A DNA stretch of 7,397 nucleotides from an uncultured Bacteroidota bacterium (GTDB lineage: Bacteria; Bacteroidota; Bacteroidia; Flavobacteriales; Flavobacteriaceae), in assembly GCA_903819815.1 (NCBI GenBank), contig CAIJFC010000179.1:1-7397 (forward strand), read 5' to 3'. The notes beneath the pieces were generated by a model that was given only the letters and a program-made list of their open reading frames with translations, was not told the DNA's origin and made no database searches. This document shows positions 1-4,981 of this stretch, one piece after another (the first letter of the stretch is position 1; every line of letters starts with the position of its first letter). The translations under genes were made by a program, and so were the position numbers.

Positions 1-273
1 CGATCTTTTTTCATTGCAAAGCTGAACCATTTTGTCATAATCGTGTAACCAACCCGTAGTGCCAGAAATCACTGGAATACCAAGATTTAAGGCAGTAGAA
101 ATATTCTCAACAGCTGCATCGGGAGCACTAAAATCAATTGCTACAGTTGCGTTTTCCAATCCATCAAAGGAATCTCCGATAGCTTTTCTTACTACAATTT
201 CATGTCCTCTTTGCAACGCTATTTTTTCAATAACTTGCCCCATTTTTCCGTAACCTAAAAGTGCAATTTTCAT
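1..273 (-). CDS. dapB: 4-hydroxy-tetrahydrodipicolinate reductase, N-terminal part (cut by window edge)
   Basis: This is the first 91 codons of DapB; the frame stays open to the left edge. DapB reduces 4-hydroxy-tetrahydrodipicolinate with NAD(P)H in the cytoplasm, in the pathway to meso-diaminopimelate (peptidoglycan) and lysine. My translation from the ATG at 273 shows the Rossmann nucleotide-binding start MKIALLGYGKMG (GxGxxG at residues 7-12), then VAIDFSAPDA at about 44-53, and GIPVISGTTGW at 65-75, a signature of the family. The catalytic His-His/Lys motif and the tetramerisation domain would lie outside the window; flavobacterial DapB is usually around 230-240 residues. The start overlaps the stop of the DUF5683 gene by one base (TAATG), so it is probably translated by coupling as the fourth gene of the parA operon. 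Identification is confident; only the missing C-terminus cannot be judged. Confidence 0.94.
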   Translation of the reverse strand, partial: MKIALLGYGKMGQVIEKIALQRGHEIVVRKAIGDSFDGLENATVAIDFSAPDAAVENISTALNLGIPVISGTTGWLHDYDKMVQLCNEKRS

Positions 274-833
274 TAAAAGTGGAAGTTTAAAGTCAAACCT
301 AAATTTTGTTGGTAAGTAATTTCATCACTGTAAATTTCAGGACGAAACGATAATTTATCATTTACATTAAATTGCATTAAATGTGCATCAATATTAGCAT
401 CTACAATGTTTAATGCATAAAAAGCAACCGCTACAAACAGCGATAAATCTCTGTTTCTTTGATAAAATTGTTGCGCTGTAATTAATCTAGAATCATCTAA
501 ATATTGATAATTATCATCGCGGTATCCCGCCAAACGTCTTTTGTAAGCATCTCTATAACTGTTGAACTTGTTACTGTTAATATTATAGTAATACAATCCA
601 GCTCCAATTCCTCCATAAACCAATGGAATTTTCCAATATTTTTTATTGTAGGCCTGACCTAAACCTGGAAGAACTGCCGAATAAAATGCTGCTTTTGCCG
701 GAGCTAAAGGATTAATTTCTTTATATTTCAATGTGTCTTTGGTTACCATTATAGCAACCTTTTTTTCTTGAGAATAATTAGTGAATGTACCTAATAAGAA
801 TCCCAAAATAAATATGAAATATATTTTTTGCAC
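273..833 (-). CDS. DUF5683 family membrane/envelope protein
   Basis: This is a 186-aa protein of unknown biochemical role that matches what I know of DUF5683, a Bacteroidota family commonly found between parB and dapB. Residues 1-21 form a hydrophobic signal peptide or N-terminal anchor (IYFIFILGFLLGTFTNYS). A conserved-looking block at about 42-70 contains PLAPAKAAFYSAVLPGLGQ and a following YNKKYWK. It leads into a Gly-rich hydrophobic stretch at 69-84, and a second hydrophobic segment lies at about 131-148. The C-terminus ends in a beta-like stretch with a final Phe, so an outer-membrane location is possible but unproven. The start is GTG at 833, sharing one base with the parB stop (TAGTG); this start gives an intact signal peptide. 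No catalytic motif is visible. The operon position suggests a link to the envelope or cell cycle, which is inference from context only. Confidence 0.85.
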   Translation of the reverse strand: MQKIYFIFILGFLLGTFTNYSQEKKVAIMVTKDTLKYKEINPLAPAKAAFYSAVLPGLGQAYNKKYWKIPLVYGGIGAGLYYYNINSNKFNSYRDAYKRRLAGYRDDNYQYLDDSRLITAQQFYQRNRDLSLFVAVAFYALNIVDANIDAHLMQFNVNDKLSFRPEIYSDEITYQQNLGLTLNFHF

Positions 834-1732
834 TATCCTTTGATTAGTTTGATAATTCTGTTGAAATCTTCCTCAGAATGAAAGGGAATTGAGATTTTTC
901 CTTTTCCATTTCCGGCAACTTTTACTTCCACTTTTGCGCCAAAATAATCGGTAATTACTTTATTTGCTTCAGCAGGAATAACAAAATTCGAAGTTTTAGG
1001 ATTTGATGCTGATTTAGGTTTCAAACTATCTTGATAGTTTTTTACTATAGCTTCCGTTTCTCTAACCGATAAATTTTGACTAACAATTTTTTGGTAAATG
1101 CTAGTTTGAATGTCTTGATTTTCAATATTAATTATCGCACGACCGTGACCCATGGAGATAAAACCATCGCGAATTCCTGTTTGAATAATTGGATCAAGTT
1201 TTAATAAACGCAGGTAATTTGCAATGGTAGAACGCTTTTTGCCAACACGCTCGCTCATTTGCTCTTGCGTCAATTGAATTTCGTCAATTAATCTTTGGTA
1301 AGATAACGCAATTTCAATAGGATCTAAATCGTGTCTTTGAATGTTTTCCACCAAAGCCATTGTCAACGATTCATTATCATTGGCAATTCGAATATAAGCG
1401 GGAACTACATTTAAACCAGCCAATTTTGAAGCACGTAATCTTCGTTCTCCCGAAATTAATTGGTATTTGTTAAAGTCGGTTTTACGAACAGTAATTGGTT
1501 GAATTACACCTAATTCTTTGATTGAAGTCGCTAATTCTTGAAGCGATTCTTCATTAAAATTACTTCTTGGTTGAAAAGGATTAATCTCAATAGCATCAAT
1601 TTCTAGCTCGACAATATTGCCCACCACTTTATCTGCATTTTTATCCGAAACGGTTTTTATATCATTATCAGGATCTTTTAATAATGCCGACAATCCTCTT
1701 CCTAATGCTTGTTTTTTTATTGCTTGTGCCAT
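833..1732 (-). CDS. parB: Chromosome-partitioning protein ParB (Spo0J/Noc family)
   Basis: ParB binds parS sites near the origin, spreads as a CTP-dependent sliding clamp, and stimulates the ParA ATPase to segregate chromosomes. The 299-aa length is normal for a chromosomal ParB. Visible domains in order: GRGLSALL at residues 11-18, the usual N-terminal ParA-activating motif; the N-terminal CTPase domain starting near 43, with NPFQPR at 51-56, GERRLRA at 95-101 and ENIQRHDL at 129-136, the arginine-rich and phosphate-contacting motifs; a helix-turn-helix region at about 154-177 (LTQEQMSERVGKKRSTIANY) for parS recognition; a linker with Lys, Pro and Ser at about 236-250; and a C-terminal dimerisation domain at 250-299. 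All key motifs look intact. It starts 3 nt after the parA stop and its stop overlaps the next start, so it is the second gene of the operon. Confidence 0.97.
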   Translation of the reverse strand: MAQAIKKQALGRGLSALLKDPDNDIKTVSDKNADKVVGNIVELEIDAIEINPFQPRSNFNEESLQELATSIKELGVIQPITVRKTDFNKYQLISGERRLRASKLAGLNVVPAYIRIANDNESLTMALVENIQRHDLDPIEIALSYQRLIDEIQLTQEQMSERVGKKRSTIANYLRLLKLDPIIQTGIRDGFISMGHGRAIINIENQDIQTSIYQKIVSQNLSVRETEAIVKNYQDSLKPKSASNPKTSNFVIPAEANKVITDYFGAKVEVKVAGNGKGKISIPFHSEEDFNRIIKLIKG

Positions 1733-1735
1733 AAA

Positions 1736-2503
1736 TTAATTACTATTTTTCTTAATAATTTCTTCTGCTAATCGCAAATAATTATTCGCTCCTTTACTTG
1801 TTGCGTCATAATTAATAATACTTTCTCCATAACTCGGAGCTTCACTCAATTTTACATTTCTTTGAATTATAGTTTCAAAAACCATATCGTGAAAATGCTT
1901 TTGAACTTCCTCAACCACCTGATTTGATAATCGCAAACGCGAATCAAACATCGTTAAAAGCAGTCCTTCAATATCTAAATTCGAATTATGAATTTTTTGA
2001 ACACTTTTTATCGTATTCAATAATTTTCCCAATCCTTCTAAGGCAAAATATTCACACTGAATCGGGATAATTACCGAATCAGCAGCTGTTAAAGCGTTTA
2101 AAGTCAAAAGTCCCAACGATGGCGCGCAATCAATCAAAATATAATCGTATTTATCTTTGATACTTTCCAAAGCTTGTTTCAACATATATTCTCTATTTTC
2201 CTTGTCAACCAACTCAATTTCGATGGCTACAAGGTCAATATGGGCGGGAATAACGTCAACATTTGGCGCTGTACTAGTTACAATTGCCTCCTCCGCTTTA
2301 TTGCTGTGTTCCAAAATTTGATAGGTTCCAATAGTCACATTTTCAACGTCAATTCCTAAACCTGAACTTGAATTCGCCTGAGGATCAGCGTCGATCAATA
2401 ACACTTTTTTTTCTAAAACACCTAGTGAAGCTGCTAAATTAATGGAAGTTGTTGTTTTCCCAACACCCCCTTTTTGATTGGCAATAGCAATGATTTTACC
2501 CAT
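1736..2503 (-). CDS. parA: Chromosome-partitioning ATPase ParA (Soj)
   Basis: ParA is the Walker-type ATPase that binds the nucleoid nonspecifically as an ATP dimer and drives movement of ParB-parS complexes. The 255-aa length fits short chromosomal Soj-type ParA proteins, which lack the N-terminal HTH of plasmid ParA. Visible motifs are the deviant Walker A KGGVGKTT at residues 11-18 with its signature first lysine, DADPQ at 38-42, Walker B ILIDCAPSLG at 122-131, and RNVKLSEAPSYG at 215-226, typical of chromosomal ParA. Arg189 and Arg191 lie where Soj proteins carry DNA-contacting arginines. The ATG at 2503 is the only start that keeps the N-terminal strand directly before Walker A. It heads the operon parA-parB-DUF5683-dapB, and the divergent 255-bp region upstream holds its probable control elements. 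Confidence 0.97.
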   Translation of the reverse strand: MGKIIAIANQKGGVGKTTTSINLAASLGVLEKKVLLIDADPQANSSSGLGIDVENVTIGTYQILEHSNKAEEAIVTSTAPNVDVIPAHIDLVAIEIELVDKENREYMLKQALESIKDKYDYILIDCAPSLGLLTLNALTAADSVIIPIQCEYFALEGLGKLLNTIKSVQKIHNSNLDIEGLLLTMFDSRLRLSNQVVEEVQKHFHDMVFETIIQRNVKLSEAPSYGESIINYDATSKGANNYLRLAEEIIKKNSN

Positions 2504-2525
2504 TTATAATTTAAATTTTGAAACG

Positions 2526-2556
2526 TAAAAATACAATTTATTATGGTTATTAGAAA
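2526..2556 (-). promoter_or_regulatory. Possible parA operon promoter
   Basis: On the minus strand, TATTTTTA (2533-2526) resembles the Bacteroidota -7 box TAnnTTTG with the last base differing. TTTC (2556-2553) lies 19 bases upstream, in the place of the -33 TTG/TTTG element. An overlapping box, TACGTTTC (2527-2520), is an alternative without a matching -33. Either choice would leave a very short leader before the parA ATG. The consensus is known from Bacteroidetes promoter studies. The match is imperfect in A/T-rich DNA, so confidence is low. Confidence 0.3.
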
Positions 2557-2564
2557 TCTAATTT

Positions 2565-2580
2565 GTTAACAATTGTTAAC
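2565..2580. promoter_or_regulatory. Perfect 16-bp palindrome GTTAACAATTGTTAAC, candidate operator
   Basis: The site reads identically on both strands, as two GTTAAC arms around AATT. It can also be read as two direct copies of TTGTTAAC (2563-2570 and 2573-2580), exactly 10 bp apart and therefore on the same face of the helix. It lies 62 bp upstream of the parA start, between the putative -33 element of parA and that of a possible plus-strand transcript. This is where a dimeric repressor or activator of divergent promoters would sit. It is not the canonical parS, whose core is CACGTG. No regulator is identified. Confidence 0.45.
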
Positions 2581-2603
2581 TATTTTAATTTTAACTAATT
2601 TTT
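2573..2603 (+). promoter_or_regulatory. Possible promoter for the plus-strand structured RNA element
   Basis: TTG (2573-2575) followed after 20 bases by TAATTTTT (2596-2603) fits the Bacteroidota layout TTG-N17-23-TAnnTTTG with one mismatch. The predicted transcript would begin around 2608-2611, close to the conserved-looking GGAGCT at 2605-2610. This fits an independently transcribed RNA or a long leader for the downstream oxidase gene. The -33 element lies within the right arm of the palindrome. The motif is short and the DNA is A/T-rich, so chance is a real alternative. Confidence 0.3.
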
Positions 2604-2604
2604 T

Positions 2605-2680
2605 GGAGCTGTTTCCCGCTGTCATTCCAAATCCTCACTAAAAAGTTCGGGATTTTCCCTTCCATCGGGGCTAGGATTCC
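2605..2680 (+). ncRNA. Flavobacterial structured intergenic element (possibly Flavo-1-like RNA)
   Basis: The stretch is noticeably richer in GC than its surroundings. It begins GGAGCTGTTTCCCGCTGTC and ends CATCGGGGCTAGG, boundaries I associate from memory with a family repeated in intergenic regions of Flavobacterium genomes, probably the Flavo-1 RNA motif. The inside can fold: CCCG at 2615-2618 pairs with CGGG at 2666-2669, and AAATCC at 2629-2634 pairs with GGATTT at 2650-2655 as an inner hairpin, whose arms in other members, as I recall, vary while keeping pairing. It lies on the sense strand upstream of the oxidase gene but reads better as a self-contained unit than as a riboswitch. No reading frame of note crosses it. 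The family name is a recollection, not a search result. Confidence 0.5.
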
Positions 2681-2682
2681 TC

Positions 2683-2704
2683 ATTCTAATCACTTTTTTA
2701 GAAT
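2683..2704 (+). other. Small A/T-rich hairpin after the structured element
   Basis: ATTCTAA (2683-2689) and TTAGAAT (2698-2704) form a perfect 7-bp inverted repeat with an 8-nt loop, just after the structured element. A run of A rather than T follows on the plus strand, so it is a poor intrinsic terminator in that direction. It could be the 3' end of the RNA element or a processing structure. The low GC content makes the stem weak. Confidence 0.3.
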
Positions 2705-2734
2705 AAAAATACTATTTAATTTTAATTTATTTTT

Positions 2735-2742
2735 TACATTTA
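2735..2742 (+). promoter_or_regulatory. Possible -7 box of the GlcD-like gene
   Basis: TACATTTA matches TAnnTTTG except for the last base and lies 16 bp before the ATG at 2759. I see no TTG at the expected distance upstream. The gene may instead be read from the upstream RNA element's promoter. This is a weak call. Confidence 0.22.
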
Positions 2743-2758
2743 CAATTCAAATTATTTT

Positions 2759-4162
2759 ATGAATATCACTCCAGAAATACTATCGCAATTCAATGAAATC
2801 ATTGGTGATTCCTATGTTTTTACCGATCAAGAAACTCGTAATCATTACGGAAAAGATGAAACCGAAGCTTTTGTTTTTCCTCCTTCAGTAGTTTTAAAAC
2901 CAGGAACTTCTCAAGAAGTTTCTGAAATTTTAAAAATTGCAAATCTTCATGGAATTCCTGTTACCGCAATCGGAGCAAGAACGGGTTTAAGCGGAGGTGC
3001 ATTATCAATTTATCAGGGAATCGGATTGTCGATGGAGCGTTTCAATAAAATAATCAATATCGATGAAAAAAACCTTCAAGTCGTTGTTGAACCCGCAGTT
3101 ATTACTCAAGTTTTGCGGGAAGCAGTTGCCGAAAAAGACCTTTTTTATCCACCAGATCCAAGTAGTTTAGGAAGTTGTTGGATAGGAGGGAACGTTGCCG
3201 AAAATGCGGGTGGTGCGCGTGCTGTAAAATATGGCGTTACCAAAGATTATGTTTTAAACCTTGAAGTAGTTCTTGCCAATGGCGATATAATTTGGACAGG
3301 CGCCAATACGCTGAAAAATTCTACAGGATACAATCTCACGCAACTAATGGTGGGAAGCGAAGGAACTCTTGGGATTATTACCAAGATTGTAATGAAATTA
3401 ATTCCGAAAGTAAATCATACTGTTTTAATGTTAGTTCCTTTTTATGAGGCAAACCAAGCTTGTGAAGCGGTTTCAGCTATTTTTAGAGCTGGAATTACAC
3501 CTAGCGCATTAGAATTTATGGAACGCGATGCCATTGATTGGACTTTGAAATTTGTTCCGGATTTAAACGTGCAAGTTAAAGATGAAGTTAAAGCACATTT
3601 GCTAATTGAAGTCGATGGAAATTACCCAGATATTCTTTTTCAGGAAGCCGAAAAAATTATGGAAGTAGTAGAGCAATTCAATATTGATGAAGTACTTTTT
3701 GCAGATACCGAAATTCAAAAAAACTTACTTTGGAAAATGCGTCGAAGCGTTGCCGAAGCGGTAAAATCAAATTCTATTTACAAAGAAGAAGATACCGTTG
3801 TTCCAAGATATGAATTACCAAAATTATTATTTGGAATCAAAGAAATCGGATCTAAATACGGATTTAAATCGGTTTGTTACGGTCACGCTGGCGATGGAAA
3901 TTTACATGTGAACATAATTAAAGGCAACATGACCGATGAAAATTGGAATACTGAAGTCACTAAAGGAATTCGTGAAATTTTTGAGTTGACAGTTTCTCTA
4001 AAAGGAACATTATCTGGTGAACACGGAATAGGTTTCGTTCAAAAAAACTACATGGATATCGCTTTTAGTGAATCACACTTAATATTAATGAAAGGCATAA
4101 AAACTATTTTTGATCCTAACGGTATTTTGAATCCAGGTAAGATTTTTCCAGATAATTTATAG
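2759..4162 (+). CDS. FAD-binding oxidoreductase, GlcD / D-2-hydroxyacid dehydrogenase type
   Basis: This 467-aa flavoenzyme of the VAO/PCMH family probably oxidises a D-2-hydroxy acid such as glycolate or D-lactate to the 2-oxo acid in the cytoplasm or at the inner membrane. The FAD-binding PCMH domain covers about residues 40-220, with GARTGLSGG at 72-80, PPDPSS at 131-136, GGNVAENAGG at 143-152 and GSEGTLG at 199-205. The FAD-oxidase C-terminal domain follows: EEDTVVPR at 343-350, YGHAGDGNLHVN at 374-385 with the His residues expected to bind metal and substrate, SGEHGIG at 419-425, and the closing FDPNGILNPGKI at 451-462. Length and motifs are complete and there is no signal peptide. No glcE or glcF is adjacent, so it is a solitary GlcD-like enzyme and the substrate is not settled by context. 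A D-lactate dehydrogenase role is equally possible. Confidence 0.9.
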   Translation: MNITPEILSQFNEIIGDSYVFTDQETRNHYGKDETEAFVFPPSVVLKPGTSQEVSEILKIANLHGIPVTAIGARTGLSGGALSIYQGIGLSMERFNKIINIDEKNLQVVVEPAVITQVLREAVAEKDLFYPPDPSSLGSCWIGGNVAENAGGARAVKYGVTKDYVLNLEVVLANGDIIWTGANTLKNSTGYNLTQLMVGSEGTLGIITKIVMKLIPKVNHTVLMLVPFYEANQACEAVSAIFRAGITPSALEFMERDAIDWTLKFVPDLNVQVKDEVKAHLLIEVDGNYPDILFQEAEKIMEVVEQFNIDEVLFADTEIQKNLLWKMRRSVAEAVKSNSIYKEEDTVVPRYELPKLLFGIKEIGSKYGFKSVCYGHAGDGNLHVNIIKGNMTDENWNTEVTKGIREIFELTVSLKGTLSGEHGIGFVQKNYMDIAFSESHLILMKGIKTIFDPNGILNPGKIFPDNL

Positions 4163-4170
4163 TTTTTTTC

Positions 4171-4258
4171 ACCACAAAAGAATCAAAGATTTCGAAAGGT
4201 ACAAAGGTATTTAACCGCAAAGAGCGCAAAGGTTTACGCTAGGATCGCAAAGAAAAAT
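4171..4258. repeat. Intergenic repeat unit, copy 1 (88 bp, internally duplicated)
   Basis: This copy starts ACCACAAAAG and ends CGCAAAGAAAAAT. It differs from copy 2 (4389-4475) by only one base over the first 61 positions. The unit is itself a diverged tandem dimer: half A (4171-4213, ACCACAAAAG... AAGGT...) and half B (4214-4258, ACCGCAAAGAGCGCAAAG...) align throughout with a shared pattern of CAAAG words about 9-10 bases apart. From memory, similar CGCAAAG-type sequences occur widely in intergenic DNA of Flavobacterium and other Bacteroidota. It begins 8 bases after the oxidase stop codon. Nothing suggests coding. Confidence 0.85.
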
Positions 4259-4260
4259 AG

Positions 4261-4314
4261 TTATTATCTATTTGTCTATTATCTCTTTGTCTATTATCTC
4301 TTTGTCTATTATCT
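4261..4314. repeat. 15-bp tandem repeat (about 3.5 copies)
   Basis: The unit TCTCTTTGTCTATTA occurs at 4282-4296 and 4297-4311 exactly and at 4267-4281 with one change (TCTATTTGTCTATTA), with partial units at both ends. It lies between the two copies of the 87-88 bp repeat. Being a 15-mer in a convergent intergenic region, it is likely to vary in copy number between strains by slippage. No protein-coding role is visible. Confidence 0.88.
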
Positions 4315-4388
4315 TTTTTCTGAATAAACTTCAAATTAATTGCGAATTTGTGGTATAATTTATCTGTGAATCAGTGGCAATTATTTTA
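4315..4388. other. Spacer between repeat copies
   Basis: About 74 bp of A/T-rich sequence joins the tandem repeat to copy 2. Its right half contains TCTGTGAATCAGTGGCAATT, a phrase I recall next to ACCACAAAG-type repeats in other flavobacterial intergenic regions, so it may be part of a larger composite repeat. No gene or clear hairpin terminator is seen. Confidence 0.45.
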
Positions 4389-4475
4389 ACCACAAAAGAA
4401 TTAAAGATTTCGAAAGGTACAAAGGTATTTAACCGCAAAGAGCGCAAAGTTTTCGCAAGGTTCGCAAAGAAAAAT
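4389..4475. repeat. Intergenic repeat unit, copy 2 (87 bp)
   Basis: This is a direct repeat of 4171-4258 in the same orientation, 218 bp downstream start to start. The first 61 bases differ at one position (T for C in ATTAAAG) and are identical over a continuous 47 bases. The last 26-27 bases diverge modestly (TTTTCGCAAGGTTCGCAAAG here against GTTTACGCTAGGATCGCAAAG). This copy keeps the CGCAAAG periodicity better and may be closer to the family consensus. The two near-identical copies in direct orientation could recombine and delete the sequence between them. Confidence 0.87.
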
Positions 4476-4520
4476 CTTCATCATCTTTTAGTCTATTATC
4501 TCTTCATCTATTATCTAATT
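4476..4520. repeat. Degenerate TCTATTATCT-type repeats after copy 2
   Basis: TCTATTATCT recurs at 4492-4501 and 4507-4516, 15 bases apart, inside a pyrimidine-rich stretch with CATCATCTTTT and CTCTTCATC. The 15-base period and the TCTATTATCT word are shared with the tandem array at 4261-4314. Each long-repeat copy is therefore followed by the same kind of tandem tail, in better (first) or worse (second) condition. Together they look like a duplicated composite block. Confidence 0.6.
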
Positions 4521-4532
4521 GTTTAACGATGG

Positions 4533-4925
4533 TTATCTGTTTGATAAATACTCCAACAAAACCGGATCTGCATTTTTGAAAGTTGGTGCTTGCTCCGTAA
4601 TAGTTGCGACTCTTTTTTTGTTCAATTTCATCGTTACATCCGCTTCGGTAGTAAAAAGCAAAGCCGACATAAAAGGATTGTTGATGTATTGAATTAGATC
4701 ACTCAACCCTTCTTCAATTGGTAAAATCGTTACTTCTTCCCCCGTTTGGAATTTGAAAGTCAAAGCCAGTTTTAACTGAATTTCATCCACATTTGTTCGA
4801 ATATAAATATTCATTAACTGTGTGTTTCCAATTGTTTTTGCCATAGTAAGTTTGGCAAAAGTTCCGTCAGAAATACTTTCTTTAACACGGTTAAAAAACA
4901 AAGAATAGATTGTAGTGTTGGGCAT
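4533..4925 (-). CDS. Uncharacterised 130-aa protein
   Basis: I do not recognise this protein. It is a clean open frame with an ATG at 4925 and a TAA stop, and it contains no cysteine, signal peptide or membrane segment, so a soluble cytoplasmic protein is likely. The sequence suggests a mixed alpha/beta fold: a polar N-terminal part with FNRVKESISDGTFAKLTMAK (11-30), beta-like stretches at 36-43 (LMNIYIRT) and 50-60 (QLKLALTFKFQ), an acidic helix at 71-82 (EEGLSDLIQYIN), a hydrophobic strand at 86-92, a basic turn LNKKRVATIT (101-110) and a C-terminal LLEYLSNR. The codon use resembles neighbouring genes. It faces the oxidase gene tail to tail across the repeats, and a hairpin lies just before its start. 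It may be a conserved flavobacterial protein; no function can be assigned. Confidence 0.75.
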   Translation of the reverse strand: MPNTTIYSLFFNRVKESISDGTFAKLTMAKTIGNTQLMNIYIRTNVDEIQLKLALTFKFQTGEEVTILPIEEGLSDLIQYINNPFMSALLFTTEADVTMKLNKKRVATITEQAPTFKNADPVLLEYLSNR

Positions 4926-4937
4926 AATATGTTTTTT

Positions 4938-4976
4938 AAAAAGTAACCCTTTCAGATTTTAATATCGAAAGGGTTA
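4938..4976 (-). terminator. Hairpin with T-run: terminator of the small gene, or leader structure of the 130-aa gene
   Basis: TAACCCTTTC (4944-4953) and GAAAGGGTTA (4967-4976) are a perfect 10-bp inverted repeat with a 13-nt loop. Read on the minus strand, the stem is followed by CTTTTT (4943-4938), the form of a Rho-independent terminator. It lies directly after the stop of the 36-aa gene (4982) and only 18 bp before the ATG of the 130-aa gene (4925). It therefore either ends the small transcript or acts as an attenuator in a shared transcript. On the plus strand the following sequence is only TTTATTTAA. Confidence 0.7.
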
Positions 4977-4981
4977 TTTAT

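Noticed and set aside
59..253. Plus-strand frame opposite dapB
   Set aside because: It is antisense to a clear DapB coding region and its translation resembles no protein family.
2174..2359. Plus-strand frame opposite parA
   Set aside because: It lies entirely antisense to well-conserved ParA sequence; a shadow frame.
2504..2620. Replication origin with DnaA boxes near parAB
   Set aside because: No TTATCCACA-type boxes or clusters were seen; the A/T-rich DNA alone is not evidence of an origin.
2504..2758. A parS centromere site next to parA
   Set aside because: No sequence with the CACGTG core of the usual parS was seen here or elsewhere in the window; the palindrome has a different core (AATT). 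The parS sites may lie outside the window.
4171..4475. CRISPR array
   Set aside because: There are only two long copies, separated by 130 bp that itself holds a tandem repeat; there are no regularly spaced repeats with unique spacers and no cas genes.
4163..4532. Remnant of an insertion sequence
   Set aside because: No transposase fragment and no terminal inverted repeats flank the block; the repeats are direct.
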